In this document: piece after piece, positions 31,574 to 40,091 of the stretch
Layout of the letters: every line of letters starts with the position of its first letter
How positions within the stretch are numbered: position 1 is the stretch's first letter
Assembly (NCBI RefSeq): GCF_002906655.1
Contig: NZ_CP025794.1
Coordinates: 682,001-746,000 of the forward strand
Direction: 5' to 3'
Source of the DNA: Vibrio hyugaensis
Lineage (GTDB): Bacteria > Pseudomonadota > Gammaproteobacteria > Enterobacterales > Vibrionaceae
Length of the DNA stretch: 64,000 nt
Program-made: the position numbers and the translations under genes
The notes under the pieces: model-generated
The model's database searches: none
What the model was told of the DNA's origin: nothing
Seen by the model: the letters and a program-made list of their open reading frames with translations, nothing else

Positions 31574-32491
31574 ATGTTTGGCGCCTATTTAAAGCAAGTA
31601 CGGGAAGAGATTGGACTAACACAAAAAGCGCTTGCCGCGAAGCTTAACCTCGCGAATACCGAATTCGCCTCAATCGATCCAGTGACCATCAGTCGTTGGG
31701 AAAGAGGGAGCACTGCTCCAACCGTTATTAAAGCCATAAAAGTACTAAGAGTACTGACAACCGACTTGATGCCATATTTGACTCTACTGCCCGACAAAGT
31801 CGACAATAATCTGTTTGAAGAAATTGCGGAACACCGCTTTAAATCACCTTGGGCAAGATTAATGATGTCCTCTTACGACGCTCCACCTCCTGTTGGTAAA
31901 ATTTTGGATTGCCCTTTGTTGGAAAGTCGTCAGGACAATTATCTAGCCAACCTCAAGCATTTCTTTGATAGCATTGACCTCGATAATAAAGCCATTTTTG
32001 ACATCGATTTATATCAATACCAACTTGAGCAAAAATCTTGCTCGAGGAAGTTTATCGATCAAACCACCAAAGAAATTCTAGGGCATCGAATCACTTTCTT
32101 ATTTGATGCAAATGAACTTAAACGATACTTATCTTCGCCATACCTTGCCATTCCACTTCAGCAATCTCGTTCTTACTCTTCGAGTCGAATAATGGCCATG
32201 TGTACAGTATCTCGCTACTCTTCCAATGAAGCCGTTTTTTGGGTAAACAGCGCATCGGGAGCTAGGTTTGTTGCTACCCACGCCAATATTCACGATATAT
32301 ACTTTTACGCAATTGACCAATGGTCAGTGAATTATATGGAAAGCTTGGGGGCAGAAAAGATCACCTTTGATACACCGCATGACGATGGTGTAATAAAAAT
32401 AGGTAATCAATCATTCAGGCGCTGCTTGTATCGAGTAGATAGTGCGAATTGGTTATCACGTTCTGAAGTCATTTCACTACTAAAAAAGTAA
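31574..32491 (+). CDS. XRE-type HTH protein with degenerate GNAT-like C-terminal domain, paralogue 1 of 4
   Basis: 305 residues from ATG 31574 (GAGG 7 bases upstream; a TTG lies one codon earlier). Residues 1-60 form a HTH_3 domain: FGAYLKQVREEIGLTQKALA, then VTISRWERGSTAPT. A linker of about 60 residues follows. The second domain begins at about 125 (FDIDLYQYQLEQ), has ILGHRITFLF, and continues AMCTVSRYSSNEAVFW, HDIYFYAIDQW, YMESLGAEKITFD and DGVIKIG...RRCL. The order of strands and the 'YxxxLGxxK' segment recall the GNAT fold, but the acetyl-CoA pyrophosphate loop (Q/RxxGxG/A) is missing. It probably binds DNA and senses something with its C-terminal domain. No characterised member is known to me. 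Confidence 0.75.
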   Translation: MFGAYLKQVREEIGLTQKALAAKLNLANTEFASIDPVTISRWERGSTAPTVIKAIKVLRVLTTDLMPYLTLLPDKVDNNLFEEIAEHRFKSPWARLMMSSYDAPPPVGKILDCPLLESRQDNYLANLKHFFDSIDLDNKAIFDIDLYQYQLEQKSCSRKFIDQTTKEILGHRITFLFDANELKRYLSSPYLAIPLQQSRSYSSSRIMAMCTVSRYSSNEAVFWVNSASGARFVATHANIHDIYFYAIDQWSVNYMESLGAEKITFDTPHDDGVIKIGNQSFRRCLYRVDSANWLSRSEVISLLKK

Positions 32492-32758
32492 TATACCCAA
32501 GTGACTTCAAGATGCAGGATTCAGAGCGTTGTCACTGGTTCGAGTTCAAGGAAAACAATGCAGTGTAATAGCAGGCTCTTTCCAAGTTGTTTGACGATGA
32601 AGTCGACTCAGTGACATGCTCCCAAAGGGCGAGTTGTCTTGGCTTGCATACTTTGTTAACGATTTTTAATTTAGAGCGACTAGATCTGCAAATCGTTGCC
32701 GCGTCTGCCAGCCAAGTCATTCTCGCTGAACCAAGCATCTCGAGGTTACTTGGGTATA
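32492..32758. mobile_element. Miniature inverted-repeat element, family 1, copy 1 (267 bp)
   Basis: Ends begin TATACCCAAGTGACTTC and finish with the complement-like GAGGTTACTTGGGTATA; the terminal inverted repeats span 24 bases with about 3 mismatches. There is also an internal repeat pair TGTCACTG / CAGTGACA. There is no coding capacity. It starts at the base after the stop codon of paralogue 1. Two more copies are at 34944 and 37086. Confidence 0.85.
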
Positions 32759-32915
32759 CACCAACGAAAAATCAGCTTAGGTACAGAAGAATGAAAAAGA
32801 TATAACTAAGCTCAGACATATAATTGACATGACAAAACATAACTCTGCCTAACATAAAAATAATCACTACAATTTATCTAGAATTTATTCATGTTCAAAT
32901 GGTTATGAGGGTTAT

Positions 32916-33848
32916 ATGTTTGGGGATTACCTGAAGCAACTAAGGCTAAAAGCTGGCCTTACGCAAAAGGAGCTTGCGGTAAAACTTAATTTAGTTGACC
33001 CAGAGTTTGTATCCATCGATTCTGTCACGATCAGCCGTTGGGAGCGAAATAGTACGGCTCCTAACCCTATTCGAGCAGTAAAAGTCTTACGCTCACTCAC
33101 CAATGACCTTCGACCTTATCTACTTTCTTTAGAAGTAGAAGAAGCCAACACCCAACTCAACGATTATCTAAAAGACCGATACCGCTCTCCTTGGGGAGGA
33201 TTGATGAGCTCTTCATATCAATCACGCAAAGAAGACACGAATAATGACGTGAAAGAATTGCCCTTATTTGAATCACGCTCAGATAAGTATGAAGATGGGT
33301 TAAAGAATTTTCTCAATAGCATCGGAATTGAAAGTGAATCGCTATTCGACTTGGATCTGTACCAATACCAACTAGAGCACAAAATATATGGTAAAAAATA
33401 CATTCAAGAAGAATCTGGCAAACTAATGGGGCATTCCCTCTCTTTTTTCTTCCATGCTGAAGAATTAGGTAACTACTTTAGTTCACCGTTCTTGACGATT
33501 CCTATCAAGAAAACTAAGGCATATTCTCACAACAAAAAAATGGCAATTTGCACACTCACACACTTTTGCTCCGATGAGCCAACCTTTTGGATCGATCATC
33601 GAACGGGGATCGATCACCTCGCGACACACGCGAATGTGCAAGACTTGTATTACTATGCCATAGATAAACTAACCGCCGATTACATGATCAGTATTGGCGC
33701 TGAAAGAGTCGCTTTCGATACACCACACAAACATGGCATTGTCAAAATAGGCACTGAGAAGTACATGCGCTGCCTACTCAAACTCGATAGTGCTGTGTGG
33801 TTAACAAGGCCCGAATTATTGCTGATATTGAGGAAACACTATGCTTAA
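32916..33848 (+). CDS. XRE-type HTH protein with degenerate GNAT-like C-terminal domain, paralogue 2 of 4
   Basis: 310 residues; GAGGG lies 5 bases before the ATG. The HTH part (FGDYLKQLRLKAGLTQKELA; VTISRWERNSTAPN) is nearly identical to paralogue 3. The C-terminal domain follows the same track as paralogue 1: FDLDLYQYQLEHKIYGKKY, LMGHSLSFFFHAEEL, AICTLTHFCSDEPTFW, DLYYYAIDKL, YMISIGAERVAFDTPHKHG, MRCLLKLDSAVWL. Charged linker residues at 78-115 vary most. It is followed after only 70 bases by paralogue 3, so these two may share a transcript. The conserved HTH with a divergent C-terminal part suggests shared operators but different inputs. Confidence 0.75.
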   Translation: MFGDYLKQLRLKAGLTQKELAVKLNLVDPEFVSIDSVTISRWERNSTAPNPIRAVKVLRSLTNDLRPYLLSLEVEEANTQLNDYLKDRYRSPWGGLMSSSYQSRKEDTNNDVKELPLFESRSDKYEDGLKNFLNSIGIESESLFDLDLYQYQLEHKIYGKKYIQEESGKLMGHSLSFFFHAEELGNYFSSPFLTIPIKKTKAYSHNKKMAICTLTHFCSDEPTFWIDHRTGIDHLATHANVQDLYYYAIDKLTADYMISIGAERVAFDTPHKHGIVKIGTEKYMRCLLKLDSAVWLTRPELLLILRKHYA

Positions 33849-33918
33849 TATTCAACTACCATAGTGTAGAGGCCACTTGTTAGTCGGTTCATTTCAATAA
33901 TAAAAACAAGGTAAATTT

Positions 33919-34866
33919 ATGTTTGGAGACTATCTGAAGCAGTTGAGAATTCAACATGGATTAACGCAAAAGGAACTCGCCACCAAGTTAAACCTGTCTA
34001 ACCCAGAGTTTAGCTCAGTAGACTCAGTGACGGTCAGTCGCTGGGAAAGAAACACTACTACGCCAAATACCGTCAAGGCCATCAAGGTACTTCGCCTACT
34101 TACGTTGGATCTAAAACCGTACCTACTTACTATAGACGCGCCGACGGTCGGTGCTGTCTTAGGCGATATTCTCTATGACCGCTTCCATTCTCAGCGTGCG
34201 ATGCTTATCTCCTCCGAATACGAAGAGCTAAAACCACAGGAAGATACGAAAATCATAGAAGAGTCGATGTTTTCAAATGAAACAGCGGAACATGCCAGTC
34301 GTTTAAAGAACTTCTTTATCAACACCGATGCGCACTACCCTGGTTTGATAGACTTAGACTTATTGAGCTTCCATAAAGAAAATAAAGTTATTGCCAATAT
34401 TTACCTAGATGAAGAAAGCAATAAAGTAAGAGGCCATTCCATCTCTTTTTTATTCAAAGTCGAAGACCTAGAACCACTGTTCACTAGCCCAAACCATGCT
34501 TTGCCATTTAGCTTAGTGAAACCTTATACCGAAAATCGAGACCTTGCGCTTTGCTGCCTAAGTCGCTATGCGGCCAATCAACAAGTGTTTATGGTGCTTC
34601 ATCCAACTTTGGTAGATTACCTAGCTGCGCGCTCGAACATCACCTGTATCTACTATTACTCGTTTGACAATCAGTTCTCAGATTACCTTGTTAGCTTAGG
34701 TGCCGAGAAAGTCGCTTATGACAGTCCCGACAAATCTGGTTCAGTAACAATAGGCAAGACAGCCTACCGTAAATGCCTACTCAAAATAGATGCTGCGATA
34801 TTATTGGCCCAACCTTCAATGCTATACCTGCTGCATCAACACCAGCGTAACATCAAAAGCCGTTAA
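33919..34866 (+). CDS. XRE-type HTH protein with degenerate GNAT-like C-terminal domain, paralogue 3 of 4
   Basis: 315 residues, with AAGG before the ATG. HTH: FGDYLKQLRIQHGLTQKELA and VTVSRWERNTTTPN. C-terminal domain: IDLDLLSFHKENKVIANIY, VRGHSISFLFKVEDLEPLF, LALCCLSRYAANQQVF, ITCIYYYSFDNQFSDYLVS, LGAEKVAYDS, YRKCLLKIDAA. Conserved across all four are the Gly-His of the 'GH' strand, the aromatic run YYY/YFY near the centre, the LG/MG turn and the basic-Cys-Leu segment near the end (Ala in place of Cys in paralogue 4). Seven bases of the start region (ATGTTTG) are the same in paralogues 1-3. Function unknown. Confidence 0.75.
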   Translation: MFGDYLKQLRIQHGLTQKELATKLNLSNPEFSSVDSVTVSRWERNTTTPNTVKAIKVLRLLTLDLKPYLLTIDAPTVGAVLGDILYDRFHSQRAMLISSEYEELKPQEDTKIIEESMFSNETAEHASRLKNFFINTDAHYPGLIDLDLLSFHKENKVIANIYLDEESNKVRGHSISFLFKVEDLEPLFTSPNHALPFSLVKPYTENRDLALCCLSRYAANQQVFMVLHPTLVDYLAARSNITCIYYYSFDNQFSDYLVSLGAEKVAYDSPDKSGSVTIGKTAYRKCLLKIDAAILLAQPSMLYLLHQHQRNIKSR

Positions 34867-34943
34867 CCTAAATATAACAGTTGTCTAAACTAGAGCCCTC
34901 GCGAAAAACGTAGTTCTGGCACATTTAGTGTAAAAGCTCTATT

Positions 34944-35193
34944 TATACCAAAGTGACTGCAACATGCAGGATTTGGTGTGTTGTCACTGATTGGAGCTCA
35001 AGGAAAGCAACACCGTGGAATAGCGAGTTATTTCCACGTTGTTTGCGATAAAAATCGGGTCAGTGAGACTCTCCGAAAGAGTGAGTAGTCTTGGTCAGGA
35101 TATCTTTAGGGCCACTAGGTTTTCAAATCTTTCCCGCGTCTACAAACCAAGCTATTCTCGCTAAACCTAGCATCTTGTGGTTGCTTAGCTATA
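34944..35193. mobile_element. Miniature inverted-repeat element, family 1, copy 2 (degenerate)
   Basis: About 250 bases, beginning TATACCAAAGTGACTGC and ending GCTTAGCTATA. It is alignable over its full length with copies 1 and 3 but with many substitutions and small deletions, so it is the oldest of the three. It lies between paralogues 3 and 4. Confidence 0.75.
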
Positions 35194-35688
35194 TTATTGA
35201 GCATACTTAAGTTAGGCAAATACTCTTAAATAAATATCTAATATACCCATATGAAATATGTTCTCCCACATGAACCTTTCTCACTTTTAAGATAAGACAC
35301 ACCAATAACTTACAGAACGAACAATTGTAAACCCTCATTAATTTTCACTCTAATTCTTCAATAAAGATAGTAAATTCAAGGCTATTTATCCCATTTTTAA
35401 GACAAAAAAGGCCTAGACTAGGCATCTTTTTATTGACCGATACAGTGAATGCCTTCTCAATTTAATAGCAAACATAATACGATTCTCATGATATTTATGA
35501 GCAAACATGACATGAATATTAATGCATTTTCAACCTCCTATCAGCCGCATCAATCCTAGAAGGTAAGTCGTAAATGGAATAACGTTTATCGCCTTCAAAC
35601 TATTCGGCAGAGGAATGTCATGCACATAACTTAAATGAAAAATAACAATTAGCTATAGACATGTTTTAGACACATGGGAGAAAGTAAG
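35194..35688. other. AT-rich leader of paralogue 4 with a terminator-like hairpin
   Basis: About 495 bases without a reading frame. At 35411-35423 GCCTA-GAC-TAGGC is preceded by an A-tract and followed by ATCTTTTT, which could end transcripts arriving from paralogue 3. The promoter of paralogue 4 should lie to its right. Confidence 0.5.
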
Positions 35689-36702
35689 GTGTTCGGGAGT
35701 TATCTAAAATCTATAAGAACCGCATTAGGTTTAACTCAGGAGCAGGCATCGATTCGGCTAAATCTATTAGGTGGTGATTTAGCAAATATAGATTGCGTCA
35801 CCTTCAGTAGATGGGAAAGGGGTATCACTCAACCAAGCCTCAGCCGACGCGTAAGAGTGCTTCGAGCGTTTGAGAATAACTTGCTGCCATACTTGTGTAG
35901 CTTGGGGTTAGACTCATCATTAAAGGAAGACGTAGAGCAGTTTGAACTCTCATTAAAACAACGCTATCAGGATGCGATGTCGATCATATCCGGAATTGAC
36001 TACAACAATGCTCATCAAGTCGAGCACAATGATATTGACGAGGAAGAACTCAGCCAAAGTAATGAACACGGTTTCATTCACAGTTTAAACAACTTCCACA
36101 ATCAGTTGAAGTCACTCAATATAAAACATAATCTTGCTACTATCGATTTGGTAGAATACCAAAAAGATGGTCGTGCTATCGCTTATAAGTACCTCTCTAA
36201 GGGCGAACTCGTAGGCCACAACATTGGTATGTTCTTTACGGAACCTACGTTAGAAAACGAAATCGAACGGACGAAACGAAACCGTCTACCGATTGATACT
36301 ATCGATTTAAGGTTAACTAAACCGCTGAAAGAAAAAGGGACATTTTCTTACTACGCGATTAGCCAACACTCAAAAAACGAACGTGTTTTTCGTAGGCAAT
36401 TGCACACAGAGTTTACGTTCTTGGCCCAAAACTCACACATCCATCACTATTATGCGAGCGTGACACTAAAAAGCTCTGTGGATGTGATGCTTAAAATGGG
36501 CTTCAGTGTCGCCGCTTACGAGGGTGAAAACCCTGTTGGCGCAATTAGAGTTGGCTCAAAACGATATACTCGCGCGGTGATGTACATTGAAACCAGCGAG
36601 CTTTTTACTCAGCCAGAGTTTCTTTATTTATTGACTTGTTGCGACGTTTGTACTGAACGCGCATGTGAGACCTCTTTAGAGCATCCCAATTGCATCTGTT
36701 AA
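35689..36702 (+). CDS. XRE-type HTH protein with degenerate GNAT-like C-terminal domain and Cys-rich tail, paralogue 4 of 4
   Basis: 337 residues from the GTG at 35689. GGGAG lies 8 bases upstream, and this start aligns with the MFG-YLK start of the other three; the ATG at 35674 overlaps that ribosome site. HTH: FGSYLKSIRTALGLTQEQAS and VTFSRWERGITQPS. The C-terminal domain is the most divergent: TIDLVEYQKDGRAIAYKYL, LVGHNIGMFF, SYYAISQHSKNERVF, HHYYASVTLKSSVDVMLKMG, AIRVGSKRYTRAV. Unlike its siblings it ends with six cysteines in 22 residues (CC, C, C, CIC), a possible metal or redox site. It is isolated from the others by about 820 bases and a repeat element. Confidence 0.72.
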   Translation: MFGSYLKSIRTALGLTQEQASIRLNLLGGDLANIDCVTFSRWERGITQPSLSRRVRVLRAFENNLLPYLCSLGLDSSLKEDVEQFELSLKQRYQDAMSIISGIDYNNAHQVEHNDIDEEELSQSNEHGFIHSLNNFHNQLKSLNIKHNLATIDLVEYQKDGRAIAYKYLSKGELVGHNIGMFFTEPTLENEIERTKRNRLPIDTIDLRLTKPLKEKGTFSYYAISQHSKNERVFRRQLHTEFTFLAQNSHIHHYYASVTLKSSVDVMLKMGFSVAAYEGENPVGAIRVGSKRYTRAVMYIETSELFTQPEFLYLLTCCDVCTERACETSLEHPNCIC

Positions 36703-36716
36703 CGTTATATCGAAAT

Positions 36717-36911
36717 TAGGGCCTGTTGACCTTTCGAACTGATTTTTGCAGCGAATTGTTGGATATTTATACAAGGCAGAGACTTTGCTGTGTAGTAGCC
36801 TACATGAGAAGTCGATAACGCAGTAGAAATGACCAACAAACGCTGCCCAAGGGGTTCGGCTAGGCGCCCCCATCCGAACAAAATTTAACCGCGAAAGATC
36901 AACAGACCTTA
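36717..36911. mobile_element. Miniature inverted-repeat element, family 2 (195 bp)
   Basis: Ends TAGGGCCTGTTGACCTTTCG and, reversed, TAAGGTCTGTTGATCTTTCG match at 17 of 20 bases. Inside, GCAGCG..GTTGG pairs with CCAAC..CGCTGC, giving a second nested hairpin. There is no coding capacity. It resembles a non-autonomous repeat that is common in Vibrio genomes, as I remember it. It starts 14 bases after the paralogue 4 stop. Confidence 0.75.
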
Positions 36912-37085
36912 GTGAATGGTTCATAATTTAAGGTCAATGTCGACAAATCGCCCGTCCCCTGTCGTATTGGCCTTACTCATCCTGCTAGCGATCCTTTGCT
37001 GATTGGGAAACCTCTCCTTCTCGCTCCACTATTATGATGTACCTTTCAGAGCGGCTTCTTTTCTTAATTTTTTCATTCACTTTTC

Positions 37086-37352
37086 TATACCCAAGTGACT
37101 TCAAGATGCAGGTTTCAGAGCTTTGTCACTGATTCGAGTTCAAGGACAGCATCGCAGTGTAATAACTGGTTATTTCCAAGAGATTCGACGATAAAATCGG
37201 TTCAGTGACAAGCTCCCAAAGGGCGACTTGCCTTGGCTCGCATACTTTGTTGACGATTTTTGATTTAGAGCCACTAGATCTTCAAATCGTCGCCGCGCCT
37301 GCAAACCAAGTCATTCTCGCTGAACCAAGCATCTCGAGGTTACTTGGGTATA
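37086..37352. mobile_element. Miniature inverted-repeat element, family 1, copy 3 (267 bp)
   Basis: It has the same length and ends as copy 1 (TATACCCAAGTGACTTC ... GGTTACTTGGGTATA), with scattered substitutions inside, and lies in the same orientation. Copies 1 and 3 are clearly closer to each other than to copy 2. Confidence 0.85.
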
Positions 37353-37656
37353 TATTATTGTCATAATATTCTTGATTTAAATGAATCCATAGGCAAATAG
37401 CAATTTAGCATTCATTAATATGCTTAATGTTGGTTAACTATATTATCACCAACTATTTAGATTAATAGATTTAAATAACATTTCATACCCTGAAAGCAAC
37501 ACGCTTATTATCAGATAAAATTTATGTAATTAACTGAAAATATATACATTTAGCAATTCATTGTTTTTTCACTTCATAGATGCTATCAAAAGTCGAATTA
37601 CAAACAGTATGATCAATCATTAAAACGCTATTGAAATTTTTTCTCAGGTGAAAGGT
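37353..37656. other. AT-rich promoter region of the small gene at 37657
   Basis: About 300 very AT-rich bases, no reading frame and no recognised operator. Confidence 0.4.
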
Positions 37657-38043
37657 ATGAAAAAGATTCGCTACCCATTTGATTTACACGGAACACTATC
37701 AATTCGGTATAGGGATAAAGTAAACCCTATCTTTCTCGATACAGATGAAGATAACCAATCAACCATTGATATAGATGACTTTGCTGTCAGATCATTCAGT
37801 TACGACTCTGAAGATCGTCTACTTAATATCTCATTACAAAAAGCCGTGAATTTGACTGAAATAGCCGATTGCGGAACGGTATTTACTGGCGTTGAGTTGG
37901 AACAGAATAATATTAAGCTAGACATCGTATATTGCCTATACAATGCCGGAATCATCAGTTCTAGTATCTCTTTTCCATTAGATGATGCATCTCCTGTTCA
38001 GTCTATTACAGTAGCGAAACCTTTAACGCTTCACTTGAAGTAG
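37657..38043 (+). CDS. Small cytosolic protein of unknown function
   Basis: 128 residues from ATG 37657; AGGTGA is about 6 bases upstream and a GTG three codons earlier overlaps it. There is no signal peptide. It is predicted mostly beta: DLHGTLSIRYRDKVNPIFLD, acidic DTDEDNQSTIDIDDF, FSYDSEDRLLNISLQ, NIKLDIVYCLYNAG. The family is not recognised. It lies at the right edge of the paralogue array in the same direction and shares its AT-rich character, so it may belong to the same acquired block. Confidence 0.6.
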   Translation: MKKIRYPFDLHGTLSIRYRDKVNPIFLDTDEDNQSTIDIDDFAVRSFSYDSEDRLLNISLQKAVNLTEIADCGTVFTGVELEQNNIKLDIVYCLYNAGIISSSISFPLDDASPVQSITVAKPLTLHLK

Positions 38044-38074
38044 TTGATGAGACACAAGCATAAAAGAACCCGAC

Positions 38075-38110
38075 AAGAAAGCCCTACCTATTTGGAATTA
38101 GGACTTTCTT
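38075..38110. terminator. Bidirectional terminator
   Basis: 12-bp stem AAGAAAGCCCTA / TAGGACTTTCTT with one mismatch, between the convergent genes ending at 38043 and 38133. Confidence 0.7.
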
Positions 38111-38132
38111 ACGTTAGCACTACTACCTAAAA

Positions 38133-40091
38133 CTATGGCTCTTTGGAATATTCTTCTGAACTCTGATAGAAGGCTCTCTTACGCTCATACATGGCCTCAT
38201 CTGCCATAGAAAACAGATTTTCAAGAGAGGTGAATTCACTTGAAGCTCCCCCTACAGAGAACTTAACTGGGTGGCGCTTGTGCTCAGGTAACTCTATCCA
38301 TTTATCTTCTTGAGCGGCTTCTAGGGCTGAGGTTAGTACCTCAAGCATCAGGCCATTTAAGTTTCTTGCAATAACCGAGAACTCATCCCCCCCAATTCGA
38401 TAAAGTAAGAATTCTTCTTTCAATACCGACTTAATCAATTGGGTTGATTTGGAAATCAGAATATCACCACGGTCATGACCATAATTATCGTTTAAAGCTT
38501 TCAAACCGTTAATATCAATAATGATGATCGCAACAGCGTCCCATTGCCCTTTAGCGACTGACTGACACGCAAATTCATAATCTTCATCGAACGCTTTTCG
38601 ATTCAAACAACGCGATAGTTTGTCTCTACGAGCAAAATCTTCTAACTCAAGCCAAGAGTAAAGCTGCTTCTTAAAGAGTTCGATCAAGATTCGCTCTTCA
38701 TCATTCATCGCGTAATGACCATAATCGAAATAGCCAAGTACGGTTCCCGAGGAAGAACGCATGGTCTTGGTTTGCGTTCCTTTGGGCCGAATGAAACTAA
38801 AACGCATGCCTGAGCCAGGTATCAAACGATTTAGACCTGAGTTAATAACTTCTGGAATAGCATGATAACCAATGCCAGCATGACCTGTTGTAAAATTAAT
38901 CAACGTCATCAACTTCTCTTGGTGTGCCTCTTCTCGAGTCAAGTTGGTGCGTAATGTTGCCGTTTGCTCTTCCACACGATTTTCTAGCTCTTGGTTAAAG
39001 TCTGCCAATTGAGCATTAGTGTCTTGCACTCGTTGGTTAGCTTTTCGCAAATCTTGGTTACGAACTTCCAATTCATCCATGTGATTGGTCAATTGCAACC
39101 ACAAAGAGTCCAACAAATTCATCAACTGTCTAAATTCTTTAAACTGAAAGCGCTTAGGTTGTAGTTCTGGCCGCTTATTGTTCTTAAAGCTACGCACAAC
39201 CACTTCCATTTGACGAATTGGACGTGTTAGCCAACGACTCGCTAATACCGCAATAAATAAAGTCACGACCAAGGTAGCAATAATGATGTTTAATAGTTGC
39301 TGCTTGGACTGCTCTAACTCTTGATTTCGTGCCACATTCGATACTGAATGAATCATGGTGACTTCAAGTGGTTCAATAAAGTTGTTGTTCAATACTTCAA
39401 TATTGGTCAGATGACGTGAAGCGTCTCCCTTCGTCTGGTTTACCGAGCCGTAATGGAAGTTCACACTTTCTTGCGCATATAGGAATGGCTGGGATATCTG
39501 GATCAGATCCTGATACGACACCAACACAACAAGATAACCTTGAGGTTCATATTCAGAATCAGGCAACAAGGTATATGGTAATAAAGGACTCACAAATACA
39601 ATGCCGCTTTGACCACCTTTTAGCACCAAGCCTTCATCAAAATAGGTGGTGTGGAACACTTTGCCTTGTTTGTATACCGCATCTGCAGCACGTATTTTCT
39701 TTAGTAACTTACTGTTTTCAAGATGATAAACCGAACCGTTACTCTCATACATAGGTTGCCAATTCTTGTCGATGATGTACGTGGTACTCACGTTGGTCGC
39801 CAGATCTTCGAAGGTCTCGATCATTTGCCAAATAATGCTTGAGTAAAGAACGTTGTCCATTCCCTGAACTAACAATCGATCTTTCGAGTACCAACGCGTT
39901 AAATTAGCAACAAAGGTGAGATCCTCCGTCACTGTTTTCTGAATACCTTGATTTGTGTTCTCGAGCTTGATTTCCTTTTGCACCAACAGATCTTCTTGGT
40001 GTTTATCAATCATGCTGATACCAACCCAATACGCTGGCAACAAAGAACCCATTACCACGATCAAAGTTAAGATATTACGCAAACTGATCAT
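38133..40091 (-). CDS. Membrane diguanylate cyclase with periplasmic sensor, HAMP-like region and coiled coil
   Basis: 652 residues. Membrane helix 1 is at about 8-25, a periplasmic Cache-like domain runs from about 30-265, and membrane helix 2 is at about 270-288 (IIIATLVVTLFIAVLA). HAMP-like RWLTRPIRQMEVVV, a long coiled coil at about 335-395 (NHMDELEVRNQDLRKANQRV) and a small globular region follow. The GGDEF domain has DKLSRCLNRKAF, DINGLKALNDNYGHDRGD and active site YRIGGDEFSVIA. It should synthesise c-di-GMP; no RxxD inhibitory motif is seen before GGDEF. Its ATG overlaps the stop of the solute-binding protein gene (ATGA), so the two are co-translated. By analogy with NspS-MbaA of V. 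cholerae, the binding protein probably reports ligand to this periplasmic domain. Confidence 0.88.
   Translation of the reverse strand: MISLRNILTLIVVMGSLLPAYWVGISMIDKHQEDLLVQKEIKLENTNQGIQKTVTEDLTFVANLTRWYSKDRLLVQGMDNVLYSSIIWQMIETFEDLATNVSTTYIIDKNWQPMYESNGSVYHLENSKLLKKIRAADAVYKQGKVFHTTYFDEGLVLKGGQSGIVFVSPLLPYTLLPDSEYEPQGYLVVLVSYQDLIQISQPFLYAQESVNFHYGSVNQTKGDASRHLTNIEVLNNNFIEPLEVTMIHSVSNVARNQELEQSKQQLLNIIIATLVVTLFIAVLASRWLTRPIRQMEVVVRSFKNNKRPELQPKRFQFKEFRQLMNLLDSLWLQLTNHMDELEVRNQDLRKANQRVQDTNAQLADFNQELENRVEEQTATLRTNLTREEAHQEKLMTLINFTTGHAGIGYHAIPEVINSGLNRLIPGSGMRFSFIRPKGTQTKTMRSSSGTVLGYFDYGHYAMNDEERILIELFKKQLYSWLELEDFARRDKLSRCLNRKAFDEDYEFACQSVAKGQWDAVAIIIIDINGLKALNDNYGHDRGDILISKSTQLIKSVLKEEFLLYRIGGDEFSVIARNLNGLMLEVLTSALEAAQEDKWIELPEHKRHPVKFSVGGASSEFTSLENLFSMADEAMYERKRAFYQSSEEYSKEP

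Noticed and set aside
31574..36702. Acyl-homoserine-lactone synthase activity for the GNAT-like domain
   Set aside because: The conserved Arg/Asp/Glu pattern of LuxI-type synthases and the acetyl-CoA loop of GNAT enzymes are both missing.
31574..37352. Prophage, insertion sequence or integron for the XRE array
   Set aside because: No integrase, transposase, att-like duplication or attC series is seen; only non-coding miniature elements are present.
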